Assembly (NCBI RefSeq): GCF_019933235.1
Contig: NZ_CP082945.1
Coordinates: 5,369,501 to 5,433,500 of the forward strand
Source of the DNA: Streptomyces angustmyceticus
GTDB lineage: Bacteria > Actinomycetota > Actinomycetes > Streptomycetales > Streptomycetaceae
DNA length: 64,000 nucleotides
Direction of reading: 5' to 3'
Under the pieces are notes generated by a model. The model did no database searches. It was given only the letters and a program-made list of their open reading frames with translations, and was not told the origin of the DNA. Both the position numbers and the translations under genes were made by a program. Below, piece by piece: positions 8,490 to 16,912 of this stretch; positions within the stretch are counted from its first letter, which is position 1, and each line of letters starts with the position of its first letter.

Positions 8490-8541
8490 CCTACGATGAC
8501 GTAACCTACGCAGCCGTAGGTCAAACCTACGGACCCGTAGG
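8490..8541 (+). promoter_or_regulatory. Three tandem CCTACG-N4-CGTAGG palindromes before desaturase
   Basis: Site 1 at 8490-8505 (last two bases degenerate, CGTAAC), site 2 at 8505-8520 and site 3 at 8526-8541 (both perfect). Sites 2 and 3 are spaced 21 bp apart, two helical turns. They end 23 bp before the desaturase GTG, the position of a repressor operator. A TetR/MarR-type lipid-sensing regulator would be typical, but none is encoded adjacent except a LysR protein downstream. Confidence 0.8.
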
Positions 8542-8564
8542 TCATCGTCCCCAGGAGTTCCCCC

Positions 8565-9545
8565 GTGACCATCGCCCCCGCCCGCCATAACGGAGAGCTC
8601 GGCCAGGCCGCCTGGAGCGACGCTCAGCTGCTCTACGCGCTCGAAGAGGTCGTCGAGAAGGAACTCGACCGCCACCTGAAGGTCGCCAAGGACTGGATGC
8701 CGCACGAGTACGTGCCCTGGAGCGACGGGCGCAACTTCCCCGGGCCGCTGGACGGCGACGCCTGGGAGCCCGAGCAGTCCAAGGTCAGCGACATCGGCCG
8801 GATCGCCCTCGTGGTCAACCTCCTCACCGAGGACAACCTCCCCAGCTACCACCACGAGATCGCCACCCTCTTCGGCCGCGACGGCGCCTGGGGCACCTGG
8901 GTGCACCGCTGGACCGCCGAGGAGGGCCGGCACGGCATCGTGATGCGCGACTACCTCCTCACCAGCCGCGCCGTCGACCCGGACGAGCTGGAGCGCTTCC
9001 GCATGGCCCACATGTCGGAGGGCTTCGAGTCCGACAACGCGCACAGCATGCTGCACTCGGTGGCGTACGTCGCCTTCCAGGAGCTGGCCACCCGCATCTC
9101 GCACCGCAACACCGGCCACCACTCCGGCGACCCGGTCTGCGACCGGATGCTGGCCCGGATCGCCACCGACGAGAACCTCCACATGGTCTTCTACCGCAAC
9201 CTCCTGGGCGCGGCCTTCGAGATGGCGCCGGACCAGACCATGTGCGCGGTGCGCGACGTCGTCACCGGCTTCCGGATGCCCGGCCACGGCATGCCCGGCT
9301 TCGAGCGGTCCGCCGCGCGGATGGCGATAGGCGGGATCTACAACCTGCGGATCCACCACGACGACGTGCTGCAGCCGGTGCTGCGCTTCCTGAAGGTGCT
9401 GGAGATCGGCGGGCTGGGTCCGGCCGGGCTGGCCGCGCAGGAGGAGCTGGGGCTGTTCATGGACGGCCTGGACGGCCAGGCGCGGAAGTTCGACGAGCGC
9501 CAGGCCGCCATCCTCGCCCGCCGCGAGGCCAACCGCCGCGCCTGA
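8565..9545 (+). CDS. Acyl-[acyl-carrier-protein] desaturase
   Basis: A soluble di-iron desaturase of the FA_desaturase_2 family, which introduces a double bond into acyl-ACP using O2 and reduced ferredoxin; it has 326 residues. The di-iron ligands are visible as EEGRH at about 119-123 and DENLH at about 204-208, with helical scaffold between. The GTG start at 8565 follows AGGAG. It has its own promoter region with three tandem palindromes, so expression is probably controlled by a dedicated repressor. The LysR gene 71 bp downstream in the same direction could be linked in function or transcription. Confidence 0.94.
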   Translation: MTIAPARHNGELGQAAWSDAQLLYALEEVVEKELDRHLKVAKDWMPHEYVPWSDGRNFPGPLDGDAWEPEQSKVSDIGRIALVVNLLTEDNLPSYHHEIATLFGRDGAWGTWVHRWTAEEGRHGIVMRDYLLTSRAVDPDELERFRMAHMSEGFESDNAHSMLHSVAYVAFQELATRISHRNTGHHSGDPVCDRMLARIATDENLHMVFYRNLLGAAFEMAPDQTMCAVRDVVTGFRMPGHGMPGFERSAARMAIGGIYNLRIHHDDVLQPVLRFLKVLEIGGLGPAGLAAQEELGLFMDGLDGQARKFDERQAAILARREANRRA

Positions 9546-9616
9546 CCCGGCGGGCCCTCCCAGGGGCCGCAGCCTGCGGGCGGGTGACCGGGCCGGCGGG
9601 TGCGTACGCTGCCCGC

Positions 9617-10594
9617 ATGGCCGACTGGGATCTCAAGAAGCTGCGCATCCTGCGCACCCTCCACGAGCTGGGCACGGTCACCGCGACCGCCGAGGCGCTG
9701 CACATGACGCCCTCGGCGGTCTCCCAGCAGCTGACCGGGCTGGCCAAGACGCTCGGGGTCACGCTGCTGGAGGCGCAGGGCCGGCGGGTCCGGCTGACCG
9801 ACGCCGCGCAGCTGGTGCTGCGGCACGCCGAGGCGGTCTTCGCCCAGCTGGAGCGTGCGGACGCGGACCTGCTCGGCTACCTCCAGGGCGAGGCCGGCCA
9901 GGTGCGGGTCGGCGCCTTCTCCACGGCCATCCCCGCCCTGGTGGTCCCGGCCGTCCAGGGTCTGCGCGCCAGCCACCCGGGGCTGTCGGTCGTCGTACGG
10001 GAGGCGGAGGCCGAGGCGGCGTACGAGCTGCTGGCCGAGGGCAGCGTCGATCTGGCGCTGTCGCTGGCCGCGCACGCCCCCACCCCGCGCGACCCCAAGT
10101 TCAGCCGGGTCGCGCTGCTCGCCGACCCGCTGGACGTGGCGCTGCCGGCCGGCCATCCGCGGGCCGGCGAGCCGGGGCTGCGGCTGGCCGACCTCGCGGG
10201 CGAGCCCTGGATCTTCGGCAGCAGCGGCCCCTGGTCGCAGATCACCACCGCCGCCTGTGAGAACGCCGGGTTCGTGCCCGAGCAGGCGCACGCCGCCGCC
10301 GACTGGAGCGCGATCTGGGCGATGGTCGCGGCGGGCATGGGTGTGGCGCTGGTGCCCCGGATGGCGCTGGCCGGCGGGCTGGCCGCCGGGCGCGGGGCGG
10401 CGGAGGGCGGCGTACGGGGCGGGGGCCGCGGAGTGGCGGTGCGGGTCCTGGACGCCGACCAGCCGCGCCGTCATGTGGTCGCCGCCGTCCGCCGCGGCTC
10501 CGAGGCCGCGCCGGGCCTGGCGCGGGTGCTCGCCGCGCTGCGGCAGGCGGCCGCCGCCCAGGCGCCGGGAGACCCGACCGTTCAGCCCAGCTGA
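9617..10594 (+). CDS. LysR-family transcriptional regulator
   Basis: A 325-residue regulator. The N-terminal winged helix-turn-helix covers residues 1-60 (LKKLRILRTLHELGTVTATA, SAVSQQL), followed by the linker helix and a periplasmic-binding-fold effector domain (about 90-300). The Gly/Arg-rich loop at about 254-275 is longer than usual. ATG at 9617 is chosen over longer frames because the HTH begins immediately after it. It lies between a fatty-acid desaturase and allantoicase; its targets cannot be inferred from sequence. Confidence 0.93.
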   Translation: MADWDLKKLRILRTLHELGTVTATAEALHMTPSAVSQQLTGLAKTLGVTLLEAQGRRVRLTDAAQLVLRHAEAVFAQLERADADLLGYLQGEAGQVRVGAFSTAIPALVVPAVQGLRASHPGLSVVVREAEAEAAYELLAEGSVDLALSLAAHAPTPRDPKFSRVALLADPLDVALPAGHPRAGEPGLRLADLAGEPWIFGSSGPWSQITTAACENAGFVPEQAHAAADWSAIWAMVAAGMGVALVPRMALAGGLAAGRGAAEGGVRGGGRGVAVRVLDADQPRRHVVAAVRRGSEAAPGLARVLAALRQAAAAQAPGDPTVQPS

Positions 10595-10597
10595 ACG
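10579..10597. promoter_or_regulatory. Inverted repeat across the LysR stop codon
   Basis: Perfect 8-bp arms CGTTCAGC and GCTGAACG around CCA, overlapping the LysR stop. An A/T-rich run (TCAAAAACTTTCG) lies 17 bp further on, before allantoicase. It could be an operator for the allantoicase promoter or a weak terminator. Confidence 0.45.
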
Positions 10598-10684
10598 TAT
10601 TCCTCAAAAACTTTCGATGGACCTGAGGGGTGGGCGCTGCGACCGTGGAGGGGTCCGCACCGTTCACCTCGTCGAAAGGCCACG

Positions 10685-11830
10685 ATGACCGCCGAACCGG
10701 CCGCCCACGCCACCGATCCGCACGCCAACGACGCGAACCCGTACGGCGGCGGAGACCCCTACGCCGACTACCGCGGCGGCGACTTCCCCTTCACCTCGCT
10801 CGTCGACCTCGCCGACCGCCGCCTCGGCGCCGGGGTGATCGCCGCGAACGACGAGTTCTTCGCCGAGCGCGAGAACCTGCTGAAGCCCACCCCGGCGGTC
10901 TTCGACCCCGAGCACTTCGGCCACAAGGGCAAGATCATGGACGGCTGGGAGACCCGGCGCCGCCGCGGCGCCGACGGCGACCACCCCTTCCCGGCCGACG
11001 ACGAGCACGACTGGGCGCTGATCCGCCTCGCCGCCCCCGGCGTGATCCGCGGCGTGATCGTCGACACCGCCCACTTCCGGGGCAACTACCCCCAGCAGAT
11101 CACCGTCGAGGCCACCGCGCTCCCCGGCAGCCCCGGCCCCGAGGAGCTGCTCGCCGACGGGGTGAAGTGGGAGGAGCTGGTCCCGCGCACGCCCGTCCGC
11201 GGCCATGCCGCCAACGGCTTCGCGGTCACCGTGGAGCGCCGCTTCACCCACCTCCGGCTCAAGCAGCACCCCGACGGGGGCATAGCCCGCCTGAGGGTCC
11301 ACGGCGAGGTCGTGCCGGACCCGGAGTGGCTCGACGCGCTCGGCACCCTCGACCTGGTGTCGGTGCTGCACGGCGGCACCGTCGAGGACGCCTCCGACCG
11401 CTTCTACTCCTCGCCCACCCAGCTCATCCGGCCCGACCTGTCCCGCAAGATGGACGACGGCTGGGAGAACCGCCGCCGCCGGGTGCGGGGCACGAACGAC
11501 TGGGTCCGCTTCCGGCTCGCCGCCCAGGGCGAGATCCGCGCCGTGGAGATCGACACCGCCTACCTCAAGGGCAACTCCGCGGGCTGGGCCGCCCTGTCCG
11601 GGTGCAATGGCGACCCGTCCGACGAGGCCGGCTGGTTCGAGATCCTGCCGAAGACCAGGCTCCAGCCCGACACCCCGCACCGCTTCCGGCTGCCGGCGGC
11701 CGTGACGGCCACCCACGTACGGCTGGACGTCTTCCCCGACGGCGGCCTGGCACGGCTGCGTCTGCACGGCGAACTCACCGCGGCGGGCCGCGAAGCCCTC
11801 GGCAGCCGCTTCACCGCCCTCGGCGGCTGA
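10685..11830 (+). CDS. alc: Allantoicase
   Basis: Hydrolyses allantoate to ureidoglycolate and urea in purine catabolism. The 381-residue length and two tandem jelly-roll halves are typical: each half has a GKIMDGWETRRRR-like motif (about 79-91, and SRKMDDGWENRRRR at about 253-266) and an RLRVHGE/RLRLHGE end. Both repeats are intact. ATG at 10685 follows GAAAGG. No allantoinase, urate oxidase or ureidoglycolate lyase gene is adjacent, so the rest of the pathway must be elsewhere. A strong hairpin follows the stop. Confidence 0.95.
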   Translation: MTAEPAAHATDPHANDANPYGGGDPYADYRGGDFPFTSLVDLADRRLGAGVIAANDEFFAERENLLKPTPAVFDPEHFGHKGKIMDGWETRRRRGADGDHPFPADDEHDWALIRLAAPGVIRGVIVDTAHFRGNYPQQITVEATALPGSPGPEELLADGVKWEELVPRTPVRGHAANGFAVTVERRFTHLRLKQHPDGGIARLRVHGEVVPDPEWLDALGTLDLVSVLHGGTVEDASDRFYSSPTQLIRPDLSRKMDDGWENRRRRVRGTNDWVRFRLAAQGEIRAVEIDTAYLKGNSAGWAALSGCNGDPSDEAGWFEILPKTRLQPDTPHRFRLPAAVTATHVRLDVFPDGGLARLRLHGELTAAGREALGSRFTALGG

Positions 11831-11845
11831 GCCGCACCCCCTCTT

Positions 11846-11881
11846 CCGCCGGGCCCCGCGGGAGGGGCCGGGGCCCGGCGG
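11846..11881 (+). terminator. Terminator hairpin after allantoicase
   Basis: 12-bp perfect stem (CCGCCGGGCCCC and GGGGCCCGGCGG) with a 12-nt loop, 15 bp after the stop. Confidence 0.7.
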
Positions 11882-11956
11882 ACACCGGCGCGCCCCGGCG
11901 TACGGACGAGACCGGCTCCCGTCCGCCGGGCGCCCCCACGGGCCGTGGCGGCGAAA

Positions 11957-11985
11957 GGGGCTCCCGCCGCCACGGCGGGAGCCCC
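11957..11985 (-). terminator. Terminator hairpin after pepN (first copy)
   Basis: 13-bp perfect stem (GGGGCTCCCGCCG and CGGCGGGAGCCCC) with a 3-nt loop. Read leftward it is followed by TTTCGCC, so it fits the aminopeptidase transcript; it may act both ways. Confidence 0.75.
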
Positions 11986-12032
11986 GAGGGGCCGGGCGGG
12001 TTCCGCGAGGGCGGACCCGCCACGGGGGACGG

Positions 12033-14627
12033 TCAGGCCGCCGCGTCCGCGGCCTGCGCCTTCAGCGCCCGCTCGATGCCCGCGCGCGACTCCGTCATCA
12101 GCCGGCGCAGCGCCGCGCTGGGCTCGGCCGACGCCAGCCAGGCGTCCGTGGCGTCCAGCGTCTCCTGGGAGACCTGCAGCGCCGGGTAGAGGCCCACCGC
12201 GATCTGCTGCGCCATCTCGTGGCTGCGGGCGTTCCAGATGTCCTTCACCGCGTCGAAGTACTTCGCGGTGTAGGGCGCCAGCAGCTCCCGCTGGTCGGTC
12301 TGGACGAAGCCGCCGATGACGGCCTCCTGAGTGGAGTTGGGGAGCCGGTCGGACTCCACCACGGACGCCCAGGCCTCGGCCTTCGCCTCCGCCGTGGGAC
12401 GCGCCGCGCGGCACGTGGCCGCGTACCGCTCGCCCGCCGAGGTCTTGTCCCGGTCCAGCTCCGCCGCGATGGCCTTCTCGTCCGCCCGGCCGGTGGCGGC
12501 CAGCCGGTGCAGCAGCGACCAGCGCAGCTCGGTGTCGACGGCGAGCCCGGAGAGCTCCTGCGTGCCCTCCAGCAGGCCCTGCAGCAGGTCCAGTTGCTCG
12601 TCGGTACGGGCCGCGGCGGCGAACGCGCGGGCCCAGGCCAGCTGGTGGTCGCTGCCCGGCTCGGCCGCCCGCAGCTGCTCCAGCGCCGCCGCCGTCCAGG
12701 CCGCCAGGCCCGTCTCGCGCCAGTCCGGGGCCGCGTACAGGTCCAGCGCCAGCTTCACCTGGCGGTGCAGCGACTGGACGACGCCGATGTCCGACTCCTT
12801 GCCGATGCCGGACAGCACCAGCGACAGGTAGTCGCGGGTGGCCAGTTCGCCGTCCCGCGTCATGTCCCAGGCCGACGCCCACGACAGGGCGCGCGGCAGC
12901 GACTCGGTGAAGTCGCCGAGGTGCTCGGTGACGGTCCTCAGCGACTCCTCGTCCAGCCGGACCTTGGCGTACGACAGGTCGTCGTCGTTGAGGAGCAGCA
13001 CGGCGGGCCGCCGCTCGCCCGTCAGCTGCGGCACGGGGGTCAGCTCCCCGTCCACGTCCAGCTCGATCCGCCGGGTGCGCACCAGCTTGCCGTCCTGGAG
13101 GTCGTAGGCGCCGACCGCGATCCGGTGCGGCCGCAGCACGGGCTCGCCCTTGGCGCCGGCCGGCAGTGCCGGGGCCTCCTGCCGGACGGCGAAGGAGGTG
13201 ATGACGCCGTCGGCGTCCACCTCGATCTCCGGCCGCAGGATGTTGATCCCGGCCGTCTCCAGCCACTTCTTCGACCAGGTCTTCAGGTCCCGCCCGCTGG
13301 TCTCCTCCAGCGCGCCGAGCAGGTCCGACAGCCGGGTGTTGCCGTAGGCGTGCGCCTTGAAGTACGCCTGGACGCCCTGGAAGAACTCGTCCGTGCCGAC
13401 GTAGGCGACCAGCTGCTTGAGGACGCTGGCGCCCTTGGCGTAGGTGATGCCGTCGAAGTTGACCAGGACGTCGTCGAGGTCGTTGATCTCGGCCATGATC
13501 GGGTGGGTGGACGGCAGCTGGTCCTGCCGGTAGGCCCAGGTCTTCATGGAGTTGGCGAACGTGGTCCACGAGTGCGGCCACTTCGAGCCCGGGGCGTACG
13601 CCTGGCAGGCGATGGAGGTGTAGGTGGCGAACGACTCGTTCAGCCACAGGTCGTTCCACCACTCCATGGTGACCAGGTCGCCGAACCACATGTGCGCCAG
13701 CTCGTGCAGGATCGTCTCCGCGCGCACCTCGTAGGCCGCGTCCGTCACCTTCGAGCGGAAGACGTACTGGTCGCGGATGGTCACCGCGCCCGCGTTCTCC
13801 ATCGCGCCGGCGTTGAACTCCGGCACGAAGAGCTGGTCGTACTTCTCGAAGGGGTAGGCGTAGTCGAACTTCTCCTGGAACCAGTCGAAGCCCTGCCGGG
13901 TGACCGCGAAGATCTCCTCCGCGTCCAGGTGCTCGGCCAGCGACGGCCGGCAGTAGATGCCCAGCGGCACCGTCCGCCCGTCCTTCTCGTAGGTGCTGTG
14001 CACGCTGTGGTACGGACCCACGATCAGCGCGGTGACGTACGTCGAGATCCGCGGGGTGGGCTCGAACCGCCAGATGGTGCCGGCCGGTTCGGGCGTCGGC
14101 GAGTTGGAGATCACCGTCCAGCCCTCGGGGGCCTTCACGGTGAACTGGAACGTCGCCTTCAGGTCCGGCTGCTCGAACGAGGCGAACACCCGCCGCGCGT
14201 CCGGCACCTCGAACTGCGTGTAGAGGTAGGCCTGCTGGTCCACCGGGTCGACAAAGCGGTGCAGTCCCTCACCGGTGTTGGTGTAGGCGCAGTCCGCGAC
14301 CACCCGCAGCTCGTTGCGGCCGGCCCGCAGTCCGGACAGCGCGATCCGCGAGTCCTGGAACACCGCGTCCGCGTCCAGCGCCTCGCCGTTGAGCAGCACC
14401 TCGTGCACGGCCGGCGCGACCAGGTCGATGAAGGAGTCCGCGCCCGCCTCGGCGACGTCGAACCGCACCGTCGTCACCGACCGGTAGGTGCCGCCCCCGT
14501 TCCCGTCGTCGCCCGGGGTACCCCCTTCCTGCGCGCCGGAGAGGTCGAGATCGATCTCATACGCGTCCACGGTCAGCAGGCGCGCCCGCTGCTGTGCCTC
14601 TTCGCGGGTCAGATTCGTGCCAGGCAC
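12033..14627 (-). CDS. pepN: Aminopeptidase N (M1 family zinc metallopeptidase), first copy
   Basis: Cytosolic M1 aminopeptidase of 864 residues that removes N-terminal residues from peptides. GAMEN exopeptidase motif, HELAH at 308-312 and third zinc ligand E331 (HEXXH-X18-E) are all present, followed by the ERAP1-like helical C-terminal domain. No signal peptide. ATG at 14627 precedes PGTNLTREEA, matching the start of the second copy at 22416. Near residues 32-47 it has a Gly-rich insertion (EGGTPGDDGNGGG) absent from the second copy. By synteny this is the conserved core copy. Confidence 0.96.
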   Translation of the reverse strand: MPGTNLTREEAQQRARLLTVDAYEIDLDLSGAQEGGTPGDDGNGGGTYRSVTTVRFDVAEAGADSFIDLVAPAVHEVLLNGEALDADAVFQDSRIALSGLRAGRNELRVVADCAYTNTGEGLHRFVDPVDQQAYLYTQFEVPDARRVFASFEQPDLKATFQFTVKAPEGWTVISNSPTPEPAGTIWRFEPTPRISTYVTALIVGPYHSVHSTYEKDGRTVPLGIYCRPSLAEHLDAEEIFAVTRQGFDWFQEKFDYAYPFEKYDQLFVPEFNAGAMENAGAVTIRDQYVFRSKVTDAAYEVRAETILHELAHMWFGDLVTMEWWNDLWLNESFATYTSIACQAYAPGSKWPHSWTTFANSMKTWAYRQDQLPSTHPIMAEINDLDDVLVNFDGITYAKGASVLKQLVAYVGTDEFFQGVQAYFKAHAYGNTRLSDLLGALEETSGRDLKTWSKKWLETAGINILRPEIEVDADGVITSFAVRQEAPALPAGAKGEPVLRPHRIAVGAYDLQDGKLVRTRRIELDVDGELTPVPQLTGERRPAVLLLNDDDLSYAKVRLDEESLRTVTEHLGDFTESLPRALSWASAWDMTRDGELATRDYLSLVLSGIGKESDIGVVQSLHRQVKLALDLYAAPDWRETGLAAWTAAALEQLRAAEPGSDHQLAWARAFAAAARTDEQLDLLQGLLEGTQELSGLAVDTELRWSLLHRLAATGRADEKAIAAELDRDKTSAGERYAATCRAARPTAEAKAEAWASVVESDRLPNSTQEAVIGGFVQTDQRELLAPYTAKYFDAVKDIWNARSHEMAQQIAVGLYPALQVSQETLDATDAWLASAEPSAALRRLMTESRAGIERALKAQAADAAA

Positions 14628-14815
14628 CAGGTCATCTCCTCGTAAGCGTCCTCGTATGCGGCGTTCGCGTCATCCTTCCACGGCACGGGCCCCTTGATCG
14701 TGGCCAGCCGGGGATCGGGCGCCGCCCGGCTTCGCGCCCGCGGCACGGGCGCCGCCCGCAGCGCGGCGTCCGATTCCCGCCAGCACCGCGCGCCCGCGAC
14801 GCCGACCCTGGAGGC

Positions 14816-15376
14816 ATGACGACCCACACCGTGTACCCGGCCCGCCCGCACACCACCGGCCACACCGCTCTCGCCATCCCCGGCACCGCACTGGAGGAGC
14901 TGCGGGTCACCGACGACGCCGGACGGCCCGCCGAACCGTTCACCGCCCGGGAGGACGGGGTGCCGCAGGACGCCGTCGGGGCGCCGCTGCGCTGCTGTCT
15001 GCGCGAGGTCCGGGCCGGCGAGCGGGTGGCGCTGGTCTCGTACGCGCCGCTGCGCCGCTGGGCGGCGGGGACCGGGGCGGCGCCCGGGGCGTACGACGAG
15101 CAGGGGCCGGTGTTCATCCACGCCGAGGCGTGCGGCGGGCCGGACGGCGCGGCCGGCCGGTACCCCGCGCTGCGGGCCGGTGCGCTGCGGGTGCTGCGCC
15201 GCTACAACGCCCGGGGGCAGATCATCGGCGGCCGCCTGCTGGAGGTGTCCGAGGACGCGCAGGCCGCGTTCGACGCCGCCCTCGCGGAGGCGTTCGCCGA
15301 CCCGGACACGGCGCTGGTGCACGTACGGGCCGTGGAGTACGGCTGCTTCCACTTCGAGGTCCGGCCGGTCCGCTAG
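14816..15376 (+). CDS. DUF1203 family protein
   Basis: A 186-residue soluble protein matching the DUF1203 pattern: an N-terminal domain with an AGERVALVSYAPL strand, the GPVFIHAEAC motif in the middle and a VEYGCFHFEV C-terminus. Function is unknown. ATG at 14816 has GGAGG 4 nt upstream. It is divergent from pepN across 188 bp and converges on asd over a very strong hairpin. Confidence 0.88.
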   Translation: MTTHTVYPARPHTTGHTALAIPGTALEELRVTDDAGRPAEPFTAREDGVPQDAVGAPLRCCLREVRAGERVALVSYAPLRRWAAGTGAAPGAYDEQGPVFIHAEACGGPDGAAGRYPALRAGALRVLRRYNARGQIIGGRLLEVSEDAQAAFDAALAEAFADPDTALVHVRAVEYGCFHFEVRPVR

Positions 15377-15398
15377 CCGGGGCGCCCGGAAGCCGAAA

Positions 15399-15439
15399 CG
15401 GCGGGTGCCCCCGCGGAGACTCCGCCGGGGCACCCGCCG
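15399..15439. terminator. Bidirectional terminator between DUF1203 gene and asd
   Basis: A 13-bp outer stem (CGGCGGGTGCCCC and GGGGCACCCGCCG), one C-C mismatch, then a 5-bp inner stem GCGGA/TCCGC with loop GAC. Confidence 0.85.
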
Positions 15440-15456
15440 TGTTCCGGGGGCCGGGG

Positions 15457-16488
15457 TCAGCCGCGCAGCTCCGCGGCGACCAGCTCCGCGATCTGGACGG
15501 CGTTCAGCGCCGCGCCCTTGCGGAGGTTGTCGTTGGAGACGAACAGCGCCAGGCCGTTCTCGGCGGTCTCGTCCTCGCGGATCCGGCCCACGAAGGACGC
15601 GTCCTGGCCGGCGGCCTGGAGCGGGGTGGGGACGTCCGAGAGGGTGACGCCGGGGGCGCCGGCCAGCAGCTCCTGGGCACGGGCCGGGCTGATCGGCCGC
15701 GCGAAGCGGGCGTTGACCTGCAGCGAGTGGCCGGTGAAGACCGGGACGCGGACGCAGGTGCCGGACACCTTCAGCTCCGGGATCTCCAGGATCTTGCGGC
15801 TCTCGTGGCGGAGCTTCTGCTCCTCGTCGGTCTCGTTCAGACCGTCGTCGACGATCGAGCCGGCCATCGGCAGCACGTTGAAGGCGATCGGGCGGACGTA
15901 CTTGTCCGGCTCGGGGAACTCCACGGCCGCGCCGTCGTGCGTCAGCTTGGTGGCGTCCTGCTCGACGGCCTTGCGGACCTGGCCGTCCAGCTCCTCCACG
16001 CCGGCCAGACCGCTGCCGGAGACCGCCTGGTAGGTGGCGACGACCAGGGAGACCAGGCCGGCCTCCTCGTGCAGCGGGCGCAGCACGGGCATCGCCGCCA
16101 TGGTGGTGCAGTTCGGGTTGGCGATGATGCCCTTGGGCCGGTCGGTGATCGCCGAGGGGTTGACCTCGGAGACGACCAGCGGGACCTGGGGGTCGCGGCG
16201 CCAGGCCGAGGAGTTGTCGATCACGACCGGGCCGGCGTCGGCGACCTTCTCGGCCAGCGCCTTGGACGTGGCGCCGCCCGCCGAGAAGATCACGATGTCC
16301 AGCGCCGAGTAGTCGGCGGTGGCCGCGTCCTCGACCGTGATCTCGGTGTCCTGCCAGGGCAGGGTACGTCCGGCGGACCGGGCCGAAGCGAACAGCCGCA
16401 GCTGCTCGACCGGGAAGTTCCGCTCGGCGAGGATGCCTCGCACCACGCCGCCGACCTGTCCGGTGGCTCCGACGATTCCGATCCTCAT
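15457..16488 (-). CDS. asd: Aspartate-semialdehyde dehydrogenase
   Basis: Reduces aspartyl phosphate to aspartate semialdehyde with NADPH, feeding lysine/diaminopimelate, threonine and methionine synthesis. 343 residues. The N-terminal NADP-binding motif GIVGATGQVG and the catalytic cysteine in NPNCTTM are present, as is the C-terminal dimerisation domain with RIREDE. ATG at 16488 has AGAAGGAG upstream. It stands alone, without an aspartokinase gene next to it, resembling the S. coelicolor asd2 context. A small hairpin (16516-16534) lies in its leader. Confidence 0.96.
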   Translation of the reverse strand: MRIGIVGATGQVGGVVRGILAERNFPVEQLRLFASARSAGRTLPWQDTEITVEDAATADYSALDIVIFSAGGATSKALAEKVADAGPVVIDNSSAWRRDPQVPLVVSEVNPSAITDRPKGIIANPNCTTMAAMPVLRPLHEEAGLVSLVVATYQAVSGSGLAGVEELDGQVRKAVEQDATKLTHDGAAVEFPEPDKYVRPIAFNVLPMAGSIVDDGLNETDEEQKLRHESRKILEIPELKVSGTCVRVPVFTGHSLQVNARFARPISPARAQELLAGAPGVTLSDVPTPLQAAGQDASFVGRIREDETAENGLALFVSNDNLRKGAALNAVQIAELVAAELRG

Positions 16489-16912
16489 GGGACTCCTTCT
16501 TTCTGGCCTGACATGGGTGTCTGCTCGGGACACCTGCTCAGTAGTGCCTCCATCATGTGTGTGATACCCGTCGCGTTGTCCAATCCGTTCCCTTCCGTGG
16601 CGGGTCGGGAGGCCGTACCGGCGCGTAGCGCGCCGGCGTGCTCACGGTGCGTACGGGGCCTGGCCGGCGCGGACCCGCGCGGCCCCCGGAGCGGGTCCGG
16701 CTACCCCGGGGGATGAACAGCCGGTGACCGCCGGCCGCACCGCCGGGCAGGGCTCCGTGGCCGGCAGGTGACCGGCAGATCCTCGTGCGGTGATGGGTTC
16801 TCCGCGTTGCGGTGGCGTTCACGCACCGGTCACCCCCGATGCCAACCATCCGAGGTGACAGGGCAGTTGTGCTGCCCGGCCGCCTTCGTGTTCGCACCCG
16901 GGGAGCCCGCGT
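16489..16912. promoter_or_regulatory. Divergent region asd / metallophosphoesterase with a PHO-box-like site
   Basis: No gene seen. In the asd leader a hairpin GGTGTC-N7-GACACC lies at 16516-16534. Near the other end two 11-nt direct repeats, GTTCACGCACC (16817-16827) and GGTCACCCCCG (16828-16838), fit the Streptomyces PHO box (tandem 11-nt units beginning close to GTTCACC); each unit matches 6 of 7 core bases. The site lies 74 bp before the phosphoesterase start. PhoP control is inferred. Confidence 0.6.

Noticed and set aside
12219..14645. Long plus-strand frame opposite pepN copy 1
   Set aside because: Shadow frame produced by third-position GC bias; the minus strand encodes complete aminopeptidase motifs.
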